A stretch of DNA of 19,760 nucleotides, taken from contig DAOWHJ010000006.1 in NCBI GenBank assembly GCA_030641485.1, forward strand, positions 1 to 19,760. The letters are read 5' to 3'. The notes under the pieces were generated by a model. The model saw only the letters and a list, made by a program, of their open reading frames with translations. It did no database searches and was not told where the DNA came from. How positions within the stretch are numbered: position 1 is the stretch's first letter; the number at the start of each line of letters is the position of its first letter. The DNA comes from Pseudomonadota bacterium. GTDB taxonomy: Bacteria; Desulfobacterota; Anaeroferrophillalia; Anaeroferrophillales; Tharpellaceae. Made by a program: the position numbers and the translations under genes. Positions 1 through 8,540 of the stretch are shown piece after piece.

Positions 1-408
1 AAGATGAGCAAGCAGGACATTAAAGATGAGATGAAGCAACAGGAAGGGGATCCGGAGGTTAAAGCCCGGATTCGGAGTATGCAGATGAGTACTGCCCGTC
101 AGCGCATGATGCAGGATGTTCCCAAGGCCGATGTTGTGATTACCAATCCCACCCATATTGCCGTCGCTTTGATTTACGATCAGGATGGGTCTGAGGCCCC
201 TGAAGTGGTTGCCAAGGGTGCTGGTCTGGTGGCTGAAAAGATTAAAAAAATTGCCCGCGAGCAGGGAATCCCCGTAATCGAAAATAAAGCTTTGGCCAGA
301 CTTCTCTTTAAAACAGTGGGGATTAATCAGATGATTCCCGAAAATCTTTATCAGGCCGTAGCTGAGGTTTTAGCATATATTTATCGCCGGGATGGCGCAG
401 CATCATAA
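1..408 (+). CDS. flhB: FlhB, C-terminal part (5' end outside window)
   Basis: This is the C-terminal cytoplasmic domain of FlhB, the flagellar export-gate protein that switches secretion from rod/hook to filament substrates. The frame is open from base 1 (AAG), so the ATG at base 4 is internal and the membrane part lies upstream. The stretch KQDIKDEMKQQEGDPEVKAR is typical of the linker before the autocleavage site. The self-cleavage motif NPTH is encoded at 145-156, with cleavage expected between Asn and Pro. The following segment (HIAVAL..., then AREQGIPVIENKALARLLF) matches the conserved FlhB-C fold. The stop lies 17 bases before flhA. FlhB and FlhA act together in the export apparatus. 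The assignment is secure; only the missing 5' part limits it. Confidence 0.96.
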   Translation, partial: KMSKQDIKDEMKQQEGDPEVKARIRSMQMSTARQRMMQDVPKADVVITNPTHIAVALIYDQDGSEAPEVVAKGAGLVAEKIKKIAREQGIPVIENKALARLLFKTVGINQMIPENLYQAVAEVLAYIYRRDGAAS

Positions 409-425
409 GGGGTATTTTGATTTAG

Positions 426-2549
426 ATGGCTGATACAACCCAAAAAAATTCTTTTTTAAGTCTGCTTTTGAGCAAGGATGCGATTATGGCTTTTGCCGTG
501 ATCGCTATCCTGATGGTTATGATTGTGCCGATACCGACGATCATGCTCGATACCTTGCTGGCGATGAATATCAGTATTGCCATAATTATTTTGCTGATTT
601 CAATGTATCTGATCAAAGTTTTAGAGTTTTCGATCTTTCCGGCCCTGTTGTTGGTGACCACTCTCTTTCGGCTTTCATTGAATGTTGCCTCAACCAGACT
701 GATTCTTTTGAACGGTGATCAGGGTACCGACGCTGCGGGGCAGGTGATCAAAGCTTTTGGCCAGTTTGTGGTTGGTGGTAACTATGTGGTCGGGACAATT
801 ATCTTCGCCATTTTGGTGATTATCAATTTTATGGTTATTACCAAAGGTTCCGGGCGTATAGCTGAAGTAACGGCTCGGTTTACCTTGGATGCGATGCCTG
901 GTAAACAGATGGCGATTGATGCCGATCTTAATGCGGGCATGATTAGTGAGAGTGAAGCTCGGGCTCGGCGCTTAGAGATTCGTCGGGAAGCCGACTTTTT
1001 TGGGGCCATGGATGGTGCCGCAAAATTTGTCAGCGGTGATGCGATTGCCGGGATTATTATTACTTTGATCAATATCATGGCAGGTTTTATCATTGGAGTT
1101 ATGCAACAGGGTATGACGATGGCCGAAGCCGCGACCACCTACACAACCTTGACGGTTGGTGATGGTTTGGTCAGTCAAATCCCGGCCCTGATTATCTCTA
1201 CAGCTTCGGGTATTATGGTTTCGCGCTCAGCCGCTGAAGGCAGTATGGGAAGCGATCTTGTTCGTCAGATATCAGCTTACCCTAAAGTCTTGAGTCTGGC
1301 CGCAGTGTCGCTCTTTATTTTTGCCCTGATTCCAGGTTTACCGAAACTATCTTTTTTCTCCTTGGCAGCTTTGATCGGCTTGAGTGCATTTTTGCTGACC
1401 CGGCAGCAGGAGGTCGAGAAAAAGGCCCAAATTGAGATGGCAGAGCGGGAGCAGGAAGAGGGTGTGGCGGCGAAACGGGAGGAGCCTGAAGCGGTTGAGA
1501 ATTTGCTGGTTATGGATACGATGGAGCTTGAGGTCGGCTACGCCCTGATTGCCTTGGTTGATGAGGCCCAGGGTGGTGATCTTTTAGAGAGAATTAAGCT
1601 GATTCGGCGTCAGTTTGCAATTGATTTGGGGATTGTCATGCCCTCCATTCACATTCGCGACAATCTTCAATTAAAGCCAAATAGTTACTCATTTAAGGTC
1701 AAGGGAAATGAGGTCGCTGCGGGAGAAATTCTGGTCGGATACTGTATGGCCATGGGGGCAGAGCCCGGGAGTACTGAAATCAAGGGGATTGCCACCACTG
1801 AACCAGCCTTTGGCCTACCTGCGTTGTGGATCGAGGAGCGTCAGCGTGAACGGGCGCAACTTGCAGGTTATACTGTGGTCGACCCCTCAACCGTGGTCGC
1901 AACTCACTTGGTCGAAAAAATCAAACTTTTTCTCCACGAGTTGCTCAGTCGTCAGGATGTGCAGAAACTGGTCGAAAATCTTTCCAAGCGCTATCCCAAG
2001 GTGGTCGATGATATTGTCCCCTCGGTGGTGCCTTGGGGGACTTTGCAGAAAGTCTTACAAAATCTTTTGCGTGAGCAGGTTTCAATTCGGGATTTGATGA
2101 CAATTATAGAGACCATGGCCGACTATAGTACGCAGGTGCGGGATGTCGATGTGTTGACTGAATATGTGCGCCAGGATCTTTCACGGACGATTATTGGGGC
2201 TTACCTTGCTGCCGATGATCGCCTCTATGTTGCGACCTTGGAGCCCGCCTTGGAAGAGCAGGTCAATACCTCAATTCAGAGAACTGACCACGGTGCTTTT
2301 TTAACCCTTGACCCCAGTATCGTCTATGCTATGGTTGAGCAGTTTCGCGGGTTGCAGGAGAAATTTGATCAGGTTTCAGCGCGTCCGGTATTACTTTGTG
2401 TGCCGATTGTGCGCTTTCATCTTAAACGTTTACTTGAGCGCTTTGTTCCCGGTTTGACCGTGCTTTCGCATAATGAGATACCGGCGCAGATAACGGTTCA
2501 GGCTCTGGGCCGAGTTGGCAGTAGCGTTGGGGGTGGCAGTGCGCATTAA
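426..2549 (+). CDS. flhA: FlhA, flagellar export-gate membrane protein
   Basis: FlhA forms the nonameric ring of the flagellar type III export gate and docks chaperone-substrate complexes through its cytoplasmic domain. The 707 residues are the normal family length. The N-terminal half carries about eight hydrophobic segments. It includes the FHIPEP-family signature around residues 80-96 (RLSLNVASTRLILL) and the conserved cytoplasmic loop with GSGRIAEVTARFTLDAMPGK. A linker with many Glu and Arg residues (about 345-365) leads into the soluble domain, which has the conserved block GLPALWIEERQRERAQLAGY. The start follows flhB by 17 bases with a purine-rich AAGGGG about 14 bases upstream. The 3' end overlaps the proposed flhF start by 11 bases, suggesting translational coupling. 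Confidence 0.97.
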   Translation: MADTTQKNSFLSLLLSKDAIMAFAVIAILMVMIVPIPTIMLDTLLAMNISIAIIILLISMYLIKVLEFSIFPALLLVTTLFRLSLNVASTRLILLNGDQGTDAAGQVIKAFGQFVVGGNYVVGTIIFAILVIINFMVITKGSGRIAEVTARFTLDAMPGKQMAIDADLNAGMISESEARARRLEIRREADFFGAMDGAAKFVSGDAIAGIIITLINIMAGFIIGVMQQGMTMAEAATTYTTLTVGDGLVSQIPALIISTASGIMVSRSAAEGSMGSDLVRQISAYPKVLSLAAVSLFIFALIPGLPKLSFFSLAALIGLSAFLLTRQQEVEKKAQIEMAEREQEEGVAAKREEPEAVENLLVMDTMELEVGYALIALVDEAQGGDLLERIKLIRRQFAIDLGIVMPSIHIRDNLQLKPNSYSFKVKGNEVAAGEILVGYCMAMGAEPGSTEIKGIATTEPAFGLPALWIEERQRERAQLAGYTVVDPSTVVATHLVEKIKLFLHELLSRQDVQKLVENLSKRYPKVVDDIVPSVVPWGTLQKVLQNLLREQVSIRDLMTIIETMADYSTQVRDVDVLTEYVRQDLSRTIIGAYLAADDRLYVATLEPALEEQVNTSIQRTDHGAFLTLDPSIVYAMVEQFRGLQEKFDQVSARPVLLCVPIVRFHLKRLLERFVPGLTVLSHNEIPAQITVQALGRVGSSVGGGSAH

Positions 2550-3702
2550 GCGGTTTTACGGTAAGAACAGCAATGCCGCTCTCAAGGAAATAAAGCTCGC
2601 TTTTGGTGACAATGCGGTAATTCTGGAGACGTCGCAGCGGGATGATGGAGCGCCCGAGTCCCGAGTTGAAATATTGGCTGCAATCGACTATGATCCCGGC
2701 CTTAAGGTCGAAAGAAAAGTTGGACCGCAGGTCACCAGGGGAACACCGGTGGAGGTTGTTGTTCGTGAACCCTTAGTCGAGGTGCGCGAGCCGACTCCGG
2801 TCGCAAACTCATTTCCTGCTGACTATGATCGCTTGCAGCGTGAGCTGGCTTCGGTTAAAGGGATGATGGGCCGTCTTTTGGTGGGCAGTGGCTTGAATGA
2901 GGGTTGGAGCGACCCCGCTTTTGCCGAATGTTTGACTCAACTTTTGGTCCGCAAGGTAAGTGCTGAGATCGCGCATGATCTGTTGACCCAGGTGCATTTA
3001 GAGATTGGTAGCTCTTCGGCTCTGAAGAGATCTGAAGGGTTTGCCCGTGAATTGGTCAAGGCAGCACTGGCTGGTAAGATAATGCGCCAGGTTAAGGTTC
3101 GGGGTAGAGCGGAAATGGCCCGGGTTATTACTTTAGTCGGGCCGACCGGGGTGGGGAAAACGACTACCTTGGCAAAATTAGCCTCAGCTTTCTCGGGTCA
3201 GGGTGACAGAGTTGCTCTGATTTCAGTTGATACTTATCGATTGGGGGCAGCGGCTCAGACTTTGGAGTATGGCCGGCGCCTGCAGATGCCGGTTGAAATT
3301 GTTAAGGATCGTAAAGGGTTGCTTGCGGCGCTCAATAGTTTTGCTGGTTTTGATCGAGTTTTGGTTGACACTATGGGGCGCAGTATTCGCGACCATAAAG
3401 GCTTAGCTGAACTATGTCGGGTTTTGAAGGTGGTGGTTGGAGATACCTTTTTAGTGTTGACGGCAGGTCTACAGGAAGAGGATCTTTTGGAAAATCTGGT
3501 TCATTTTCGCCCTTTCGGCTGCTCGGCATTACTCTTTACCAAGTTGGATGAAACCAGTTGTTATGGCTCGATTTTAAATGGTTTGCGCTATGCGAGAATG
3601 CCATTGAGCTTCTTTACCAATGGGCAAAAGGTGCCTGATGATATCGAAATCGCCAGTTCTGAACGTTTGGCGGATCTGTTGTTGGATATAGTGGATGGTT
3701 AA
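2539..3702 (+). CDS. flhF: FlhF, SRP-type GTPase for flagellar placement
   Basis: FlhF is a signal-recognition-particle-like GTPase that sets where, and with FlhG how many, flagella are built. I chose the GTG at 2539 because it gives the family-typical start MRIKRFYGKN and has a G-rich ribosome site (GGGGG at 2529-2533) just upstream. The frame is open further upstream to a TTG at 2515, which would add eight non-conserved residues. From 2539 the protein has 387 residues. The P-loop GPTGVGKT is at residues 201-208, DTYRLGAAAQTLEYG follows, the G3 motif reads DTMGR at 277-281 (the family often has DTAGR or DTPGR), and TKLD is at 334-337. The N-terminal basic domain and a variable linker precede the NG domain. 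The start overlaps flhA by 11 bases. Confidence 0.95.
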   Translation: MRIKRFYGKNSNAALKEIKLAFGDNAVILETSQRDDGAPESRVEILAAIDYDPGLKVERKVGPQVTRGTPVEVVVREPLVEVREPTPVANSFPADYDRLQRELASVKGMMGRLLVGSGLNEGWSDPAFAECLTQLLVRKVSAEIAHDLLTQVHLEIGSSSALKRSEGFARELVKAALAGKIMRQVKVRGRAEMARVITLVGPTGVGKTTTLAKLASAFSGQGDRVALISVDTYRLGAAAQTLEYGRRLQMPVEIVKDRKGLLAALNSFAGFDRVLVDTMGRSIRDHKGLAELCRVLKVVVGDTFLVLTAGLQEEDLLENLVHFRPFGCSALLFTKLDETSCYGSILNGLRYARMPLSFFTNGQKVPDDIEIASSERLADLLLDIVDG

Positions 3703-3745
3703 TTAAATGCGGGCAGTGCTCGCGTTGGTTAAGAGGAATAATTTT

Positions 3746-4588
3746 ATGGATCAGGCATCGGCTTTGCAAAAAACAGCATCTTCAGTTAAGGTGATTGCCG
3801 TAGCCAGCGGTAAGGGTGGGGTTGGTAAGACCAATACTGTTATAAATTTGGCCAGTTCTTTGGCGGCAATGGGCGAGCGGGTGATGGTGCTTGATGCCGA
3901 TCTTGGTCTGGGGAATCTCGATGTGATGTTGGGGTTAGCGCCAGAGTATAATCTCAGCCATCTTTTCAGTGGCGAAAAAAGTCTGGATGAGATTATTGTT
4001 GAGGGCCCCAATGGGATAAAAATTATTCCGGCAGCCTCCGGGATTCAGGAGGTAACCCACAGTGGTACTCATGAACAGCGAATTTTAATGGAGCAACTGG
4101 GGCGCTATGAGGGAGAGCTAGATTATTTCTTCATTGATGCTGCCGCCGGGATCTCCGACATGGTAACCAGTTTCGTTCGGGCTGCTGATGTTGCCTTGGT
4201 GGTGGCGACCCCGGAGCCGACATCAATGACTGATGCTTATGCGTTGATGAAAGTGCTTTGCAACAATTATGGCGAGAAGAAATTCTACCTTTTGCTTAAT
4301 CAGGTCACTGGTGAGGAAGAGGCCCGAAAAGTGTACAATAAATTGAGTCGGGTCGGGGAGAAATTTCTTGACATCTCCATGATCTTTTTGGGATATGTTC
4401 CTAAAGATGCGAATGTGCCATTGGCAGTTTGTCGGCAGCAGGCAGTGGTTGAATTCCGACCGAAGTCTCCAGCGAGTTGCGCTTTTGTCGATACAGCCAA
4501 ACGTCTAAAACGTCTACCGGTGCGTTCTCGGAGTGGTGGATTGCACTATTTCTGGCAGCGTTTACAGGGTGGTAATAATCGTGACTGA
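3746..4588 (+). CDS. flhG: FlhG (FleN/YlxH), MinD-like ATPase
   Basis: FlhG is a ParA/MinD-type ATPase that limits flagellar number, stimulates the FlhF GTPase and, in polar flagellates, restrains the master regulator. An in-frame ATG exists at 3707, but the ATG at 3746 follows AAGAGGA by 8 bases and gives the family-like start MDQASALQKT, so I use it (280 residues). The deviant Walker A GKGGVGKT is at residues 22-29, DADLGLGNLDVMLG starts at 50, and the switch segment reads DAAAGISDMV, where many FlhG proteins have DTGAGIS. The C-terminus (LHYFWQRLQGG) could be the amphipathic membrane helix seen in MinD-like proteins. The 3' end overlaps the proposed fliA start by 8 bases. Confidence 0.95.
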   Translation: MDQASALQKTASSVKVIAVASGKGGVGKTNTVINLASSLAAMGERVMVLDADLGLGNLDVMLGLAPEYNLSHLFSGEKSLDEIIVEGPNGIKIIPAASGIQEVTHSGTHEQRILMEQLGRYEGELDYFFIDAAAGISDMVTSFVRAADVALVVATPEPTSMTDAYALMKVLCNNYGEKKFYLLLNQVTGEEEARKVYNKLSRVGEKFLDISMIFLGYVPKDANVPLAVCRQQAVVEFRPKSPASCAFVDTAKRLKRLPVRSRSGGLHYFWQRLQGGNNRD

Positions 4589-5351
4589 ACAAGCATGTGG
4601 AGTGGGAACTTTTGTCTTGGATGAGGCGGTGATGCTGAAAGAGTATCTGCCTCTGATCCGGCGCCTGGCCCTCCGTCTGGTTTCGCGACTGCCAGATAGT
4701 ATTGAAGTTGACGATCTTATTAATTCAGGGGTATTGGGGTTGCTCGACGCGGTTGGTAAGTTCGATTCAGAGCGTCAGATCAAATTTAAAACCTACGCTG
4801 AATTCAGGATTCGGGGAGCGATGCTCGACGATCTTCGGAGTCAGGATTGGGCTTCTCGAAGTCTGCGTAATGATTCGAACCTGCTTGAGAGCACCTATGC
4901 TTCTTTAGAGCATAAACTTGGTCGTCCGGCTGAAGATTATGAGGTTGCTGAGGTCCTTAAACTGGATCTTGATGAGTTCTATAAACTGCTGGGTCGGGCT
5001 CGGGGTATCTCGCTGGTTAATTTTGATGATTTGGCCGCGGCTGATTCGGAAGGTTCCCGTAACCCGATGGAGATGGTCGCCCTGATCGATGGCGAAGACC
5101 CCTTTGTGCTCTGTCAGGAACTTGAATTAAAGGAGCATTTTGCCGCAGCGATCGATAAGCTTGGTGAACGTGACCGTATAGTCTTGCAGCTCTACTATTT
5201 TGAAGAGCTTAATTTAAAGGAGGTCGGTGAGGTTCTTGAGGTTAGCGAATCACGGGTATGTCAGATGCGAACCCAGGCGATTATTCGTTTGCGAAACCGG
5301 ATAAAATCCTTGCGCCGGATGAAAAAATCAGTTAGAAGGGAAGAGCTTTGA
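4581..5351 (+). CDS. fliA: FliA, flagellar sigma factor (sigma28)
   Basis: FliA directs RNA polymerase to late flagellar promoters; three matching promoters occur later in this window. Region 2 is seen in DDLINSGVLGLLDAVGKFD and IRGAMLDDLRSQDW. Region 4 is seen in LYYFEELNLKEVGEVLEVSESRVCQM, broken here by the stretch limit: LYYFEELNLKEVG, then EVLEVSESRVCQM. The GTG at 4581 overlaps the flhG stop (GTGACTGA) and leaves about 18 residues before the conserved LKEYLPLIRR, close to the spacing in enteric FliA. It gives 256 residues. ATG codons at 4620 or 4632 are possible alternatives that would shorten the N-terminus. The overlap points to co-translation with flhG. Its antagonist FlgM is encoded about 9 kb downstream. 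Confidence 0.95.
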   Translation: MTEQACGVGTFVLDEAVMLKEYLPLIRRLALRLVSRLPDSIEVDDLINSGVLGLLDAVGKFDSERQIKFKTYAEFRIRGAMLDDLRSQDWASRSLRNDSNLLESTYASLEHKLGRPAEDYEVAEVLKLDLDEFYKLLGRARGISLVNFDDLAAADSEGSRNPMEMVALIDGEDPFVLCQELELKEHFAAAIDKLGERDRIVLQLYYFEELNLKEVGEVLEVSESRVCQMRTQAIIRLRNRIKSLRRMKKSVRREEL

Positions 5352-5456
5352 GGGCAGGTTGTTTTTTATTGCTTGCGGACAGCGTTTGTCGGTTGAATTT
5401 TTTGTTGCATTAGTTTAGAAAATACACGGTTATAGACAAATTGAGGGATAGGCTAA

Positions 5457-5834
5457 ATGGATAAGGATATGAAAATCATCATTGTCGATGATTTTTCGAC
5501 AATGCGGCGAATTATCAAGAACATTCTCAGGCAACTTGGTTTTAATAATGTTACAGAAGCTGATGACGGTGCTACCGCTTGGCCGAAGATTCAAGCGGAA
5601 GCTTTTGATCTGGTGGTTACCGATTGGAATATGCCGAAAATGTCTGGCCTTGAGCTTTTGAAGAATATTCGTAACGATGAGAATCTCAAGGATACTCCAG
5701 TGTTGATGGTTACTGCAGAAGCGTTGAAAGAGAATATTATCGAGGCTGTAAAAGCTGGGGTTAGCAACTATATTATCAAGCCTTTCACGGCTGAAACCAT
5801 GCAGGAAAAACTGGAAAAGATTTTTAGTGGTTGA
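5457..5834 (+). CDS. cheY: CheY-type single-domain response regulator
   Basis: A stand-alone receiver of 125 residues. In the chemotaxis family, phospho-CheY binds the flagellar switch protein FliM and changes rotation. All key positions are present: acidic pair D11-D12, phospho-acceptor D56 in VVTDWNMP, T86, aromatic Y105 and K108. They line up one residue short of E. coli CheY. A W-P pair at 42-43 is unusual for the helix before the phosphorylation site. The start follows GAGGGA by about 7 bases. It sits 105 bases after fliA, and a hairpin with a T run follows it, so it is the last gene of the upstream unit. I see only weak promoter-like sequence in the gap before it. Confidence 0.93.
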   Translation: MDKDMKIIIVDDFSTMRRIIKNILRQLGFNNVTEADDGATAWPKIQAEAFDLVVTDWNMPKMSGLELLKNIRNDENLKDTPVLMVTAEALKENIIEAVKAGVSNYIIKPFTAETMQEKLEKIFSG

Positions 5835-5887
5835 GCACGGCTTTTGGTTGCTTTATCGTAGCTGCCAGAACATGTTTGAAATTATCG

Positions 5888-5938
5888 GGGTGGGAGCTTA
5901 AGGCAACAGAGTTTGTCGGCGGTTCTCACCCTTTTTTT
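5888..5938 (+). terminator. Rho-independent terminator after cheY
   Basis: The arms GGGTGGGAGC (5888-5897) and GTTCTCACCC (5922-5931) pair over 10 positions, two of them G-U, and are followed directly by seven T (5932-5938). The 24-base loop is long for an intrinsic terminator, so some read-through to the kinase gene is possible. Confidence 0.72.
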
Positions 5939-5967
5939 GTTTAGTACCTTACGGTCTCCTAGTCATT

Positions 5968-7065
5968 ATGGTTGATTTTTTTTCACGATACCACTTTCGC
6001 TCTTTCCTCGAAGCCTTTGCTGATCCGGTGTGGGTAGTAAATCGTAAGTTTCGTTTGGTTTATATGAACCCGGCCACGTTGGCAAAGTTTTCAATAAAGG
6101 TTGATGATGCAATTGGTAAGTTATGTCATCAGGCTCTGTTTGAGAATGCAACGACTTGTCCTTTCTGTTCCTTGAAGCAGGTTTTTTTCTCTCGTAAAAG
6201 CTCACACACAAACTTTACTCTGCTTGATATCGATGGCCGAAACCACGTCTATTCGCTCGCGAACTACCCCTTAATCGGGATTAGTGGCGAAGTCGATTAT
6301 GGGCTTGCGGTTTGTGTTGATAAGAGTGAAGGGGCGGATCTTTTTGCTGAGATTTCTCGGCTCCAGGGTCTGGCGGCGATGGGTGAGTATAGTGCTGAAT
6401 TAAGTCATGAAATTCGTAACCCCTTAAACTCAATTGAAATTCAGATGTCACTTCTCCAACGGATGGCGACTCAATCTGAAACAGTTGAAGCTGCTGCCTT
6501 TTTGCGGGTAGTTGAAGTCGTGCGGACCGAGAGTCGCCGGCTTAATTCATTGACGGGTGATTTTCTTAAAATGCAGAAGAGTCGGTGTCTGACTCTCTAC
6601 GATTGCGATCCTTTCTTAGAACTTGAGAAGGTGGTTGGACTTTTACGAGAGGAGGCACTAAAAGAAGCAATTGAAGTTCGGTTGGATCTGAAGGGAGAGC
6701 CAATTACGTTAAGGGCTGACTGTGACAAATTGCAGCAAGCGTTTATGAATCTGATGAAGAATGCATTTGAAGCCCTGATTGAAGCTCAGACCCTGAACCC
6801 CTGCCTGGAGATTTCGGGTCGGGTGGCCGGAAATCGGGTGGTTCTAAATTTTTCTGATAATGGCCCAGGGATTCCCTTTGCCCGTCAGGCTAAAATTTTT
6901 GATCTTTTCTATACGACCAAGGCCTGCGGCACCGGGATTGGGCTTCACCTTTGTCGAGATGTAATTAAAGCCCATGACGGCGAACTCTCTTTTGTCAGTG
7001 ATGAAAATGGTACCATTTTTACGGTTACTTTACCCCTTCCAAAGGTTGTGAACGGTTATGAATAG
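5968..7065 (+). CDS. Cytoplasmic PAS-domain histidine kinase (FlrB/FleS-like)
   Basis: A 365-residue sensor kinase without membrane segments. A PAS domain spans about residues 13-118. It carries a cysteine set, C53 and C64-P-F-C67. The HisKA dimerization helix contains the phospho-accepting H147 in ELSHEIRNPL. The ATP-binding domain has an N box (NLMKNAFEAL from 261), DNGPGIP from 297 and GTGIGL at 321-326. The gene overlaps the following sigma54 regulator by 8 bases, so the two form a partner pair. In Vibrio and Pseudomonas, soluble kinases of this kind (FlrB, FleS) phosphorylate FlrC/FleR to activate basal-body and hook genes; that role is inferred here from context. There is no clear ribosome site, and only 29 bases separate it from the terminator after cheY. 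Confidence 0.88.
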   Translation: MVDFFSRYHFRSFLEAFADPVWVVNRKFRLVYMNPATLAKFSIKVDDAIGKLCHQALFENATTCPFCSLKQVFFSRKSSHTNFTLLDIDGRNHVYSLANYPLIGISGEVDYGLAVCVDKSEGADLFAEISRLQGLAAMGEYSAELSHEIRNPLNSIEIQMSLLQRMATQSETVEAAAFLRVVEVVRTESRRLNSLTGDFLKMQKSRCLTLYDCDPFLELEKVVGLLREEALKEAIEVRLDLKGEPITLRADCDKLQQAFMNLMKNAFEALIEAQTLNPCLEISGRVAGNRVVLNFSDNGPGIPFARQAKIFDLFYTTKACGTGIGLHLCRDVIKAHDGELSFVSDENGTIFTVTLPLPKVVNGYE

Positions 7066-8443
7066 GCCGGAAGAGTTCAGAATTATTGTTGTTGATGATG
7101 AAGTCCGGGCCGTGGCCGGGTTGGTGGAGCTTTTACGGCTGGATGGCTATCAGGTGGAGGGTTTCAGCCAATCGGACTTGGTCTTGGATCATCTCAAAAA
7201 AGAGTCAGCAGATTTGCTCCTGACGGACTTGAAAATGCCTGGGATTGATGGCCTGGAACTGTTGCAGCAGGTTAAAATTTTAGATTCGGATATTAATGTA
7301 ATCATGATCACCGGCCAAGGCACGGTTGACGATGCCGTGGCGGCGATGAAAGCCGGGGCCGATGATTATCTGTTAAAGCCGATTAATATTGACGAACTTG
7401 AGATTGTTATTCTAAGAATTCGTGAAAAACGCGAACTTCTTTTGCAGAACCGAATTTTTCGTGAGGTCTCGAGAGAACCAGAAGCTCAGGTCGATTTTAT
7501 TGGCAGGAGCCCGAAGATGGAGAAAATTTTTCGGGCATTGCGGGACGTGGCGCCGACGATGGCTACGGTTTTGATTGAGGGTGAAACTGGTACCGGGAAA
7601 GAGCTTGTTGCTCGGGCTCTGCACCGTCATGGGGCTCGTTCAGAGATGCCTTTGATTGCTATAAATTGTGCCGCTCTGCATGAGGGCTTATTGGAGAGTG
7701 AACTTTTCGGTCATGTTAAAGGGGCTTTTACCGGTGCCGTACGCAATAAGCAGGGTAAATTCTCTCTGGCTGATGGCGGAACCATTTTTCTCGATGAGAT
7801 TGGTGATATGGCGTTGTCGGTTCAGGCTAAATTGCTTCGGGTTCTGGTTTCTGGTGAGTTTCAGCAGGTCGGCGGCGAGAAGACTCACTACGTTGATGTC
7901 CGGGTCTTAGCGGCGACTAATAAGGATTTGCTAAAAGCCGTAGCGCAGGGAGAGTTTCGTGAGGATCTCTATTATCGTCTTAATGTGATTCAGTTTACCC
8001 TGCCACCGTTGCGAGAGCGACTTGATGATGTGCCCCTTTTAGTGAAATATTTTTGTCAGCAAATTGCTGAGCGTGAAGGGCGGCATATAGCATATCCCGA
8101 TCGCGAAGCGATGCGCCTGCTCGAAAATATGCTTTGGCCAGGAAATGTGCGTGAGCTTGAAAATGTAATTGAGCGAGCTGTAATCTATGCGAAAGAGCGT
8201 CCGATCGGGGTGGTTGATTTGCCGGAGTCTCTAACCGACAATGTGGTTGATTCTTTAGTTTTAGGCTGCAATCTGAAAGGGGACTTGATGCCTGCATTTG
8301 CCGGAGTCACGATTAAGGCGATGGAGAAGCAGATGATCTTGGCGGCACTCGAGCGTTGTCCCAGCAAGGCTCAAGCGGCGCGTGAGTTAGGGATCAGTGT
8401 GCGTAAAATTGAGTACCGTCTAAAGGAGTGGCATCAGGGTTGA
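7058..8443 (+). CDS. NtrC-family sigma54-dependent regulator (FlrC/FleR-like)
   Basis: A 461-residue response regulator that activates sigma54 RNA polymerase. The receiver has D13-D14, phospho-acceptor D57 (LLTDLKMP), T85 and K107. The AAA+ domain has Walker A GETGTGKE at 175-182, the sigma54-contacting loop GAFTGA at 222-227 and Walker B GTIFLDEI at 241-248. The conserved NVIQFTLPPLRER and WPGNVRELENVIERA follow. A Fis-type helix-turn-helix ends the protein (KAQAARELGISVRKIEYRL). The ATG overlaps the kinase stop by 8 bases, which indicates translational coupling. A sigma54 promoter lies about 900 bases downstream before flgF, a plausible target. The exact orthology (FlrC, FleR or FlgR) cannot be settled from this window alone. 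Confidence 0.92.
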   Translation: MNRPEEFRIIVVDDEVRAVAGLVELLRLDGYQVEGFSQSDLVLDHLKKESADLLLTDLKMPGIDGLELLQQVKILDSDINVIMITGQGTVDDAVAAMKAGADDYLLKPINIDELEIVILRIREKRELLLQNRIFREVSREPEAQVDFIGRSPKMEKIFRALRDVAPTMATVLIEGETGTGKELVARALHRHGARSEMPLIAINCAALHEGLLESELFGHVKGAFTGAVRNKQGKFSLADGGTIFLDEIGDMALSVQAKLLRVLVSGEFQQVGGEKTHYVDVRVLAATNKDLLKAVAQGEFREDLYYRLNVIQFTLPPLRERLDDVPLLVKYFCQQIAEREGRHIAYPDREAMRLLENMLWPGNVRELENVIERAVIYAKERPIGVVDLPESLTDNVVDSLVLGCNLKGDLMPAFAGVTIKAMEKQMILAALERCPSKAQAARELGISVRKIEYRLKEWHQG

Positions 8444-8466
8444 TGGGCGAGTAAAGTAAAAAAGAG

Positions 8467-8493
8467 TAACGTTTTTGTGGGGATTGCCGATAG
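8467..8493 (+). promoter_or_regulatory. FliA (sigma28) promoter for the small gene at 8541
   Basis: TAACGTTT (8467-8474), 11 bases, then GCCGATAG (8486-8493). Against the enteric consensus TAAAGTTT-N11-GCCGATAA each box matches 7 of 8 and the spacing is exact. Transcription would start near 8500, about 40 bases before the ATG I favour. Confidence 0.85.
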
Positions 8494-8540
8494 CTATACC
8501 GTGTATGTATGTGGTAAATAATGTTTTAGAGGAAATGGCA

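Noticed and set aside
2515..2538. TTG start for FlhF eight codons upstream
   Set aside because: The conserved family start is the MRIKRF segment reached from GTG 2539, which has a G-rich ribosome site.
5391..5409. sigma54-like element before cheY (GGTTGAA...TTGC)
   Set aside because: The GG and GC elements are separated by 14 bases and not 10, so it cannot be a -24/-12 promoter.
5393..5422. Weak sigma70-like pair TTGAAT-N17-TAGAAA before cheY
   Set aside because: Only 4 of 6 matches in each box in an AT-rich gap; possible but not good enough to annotate.
8475..8540. Upstream in-frame extension of the small FliA-dependent gene
   Set aside because: The ATG at 8475 lies between the -35 and -10 boxes of the FliA promoter, upstream of the expected transcription start; the ATG at 8541 has the better ribosome site.
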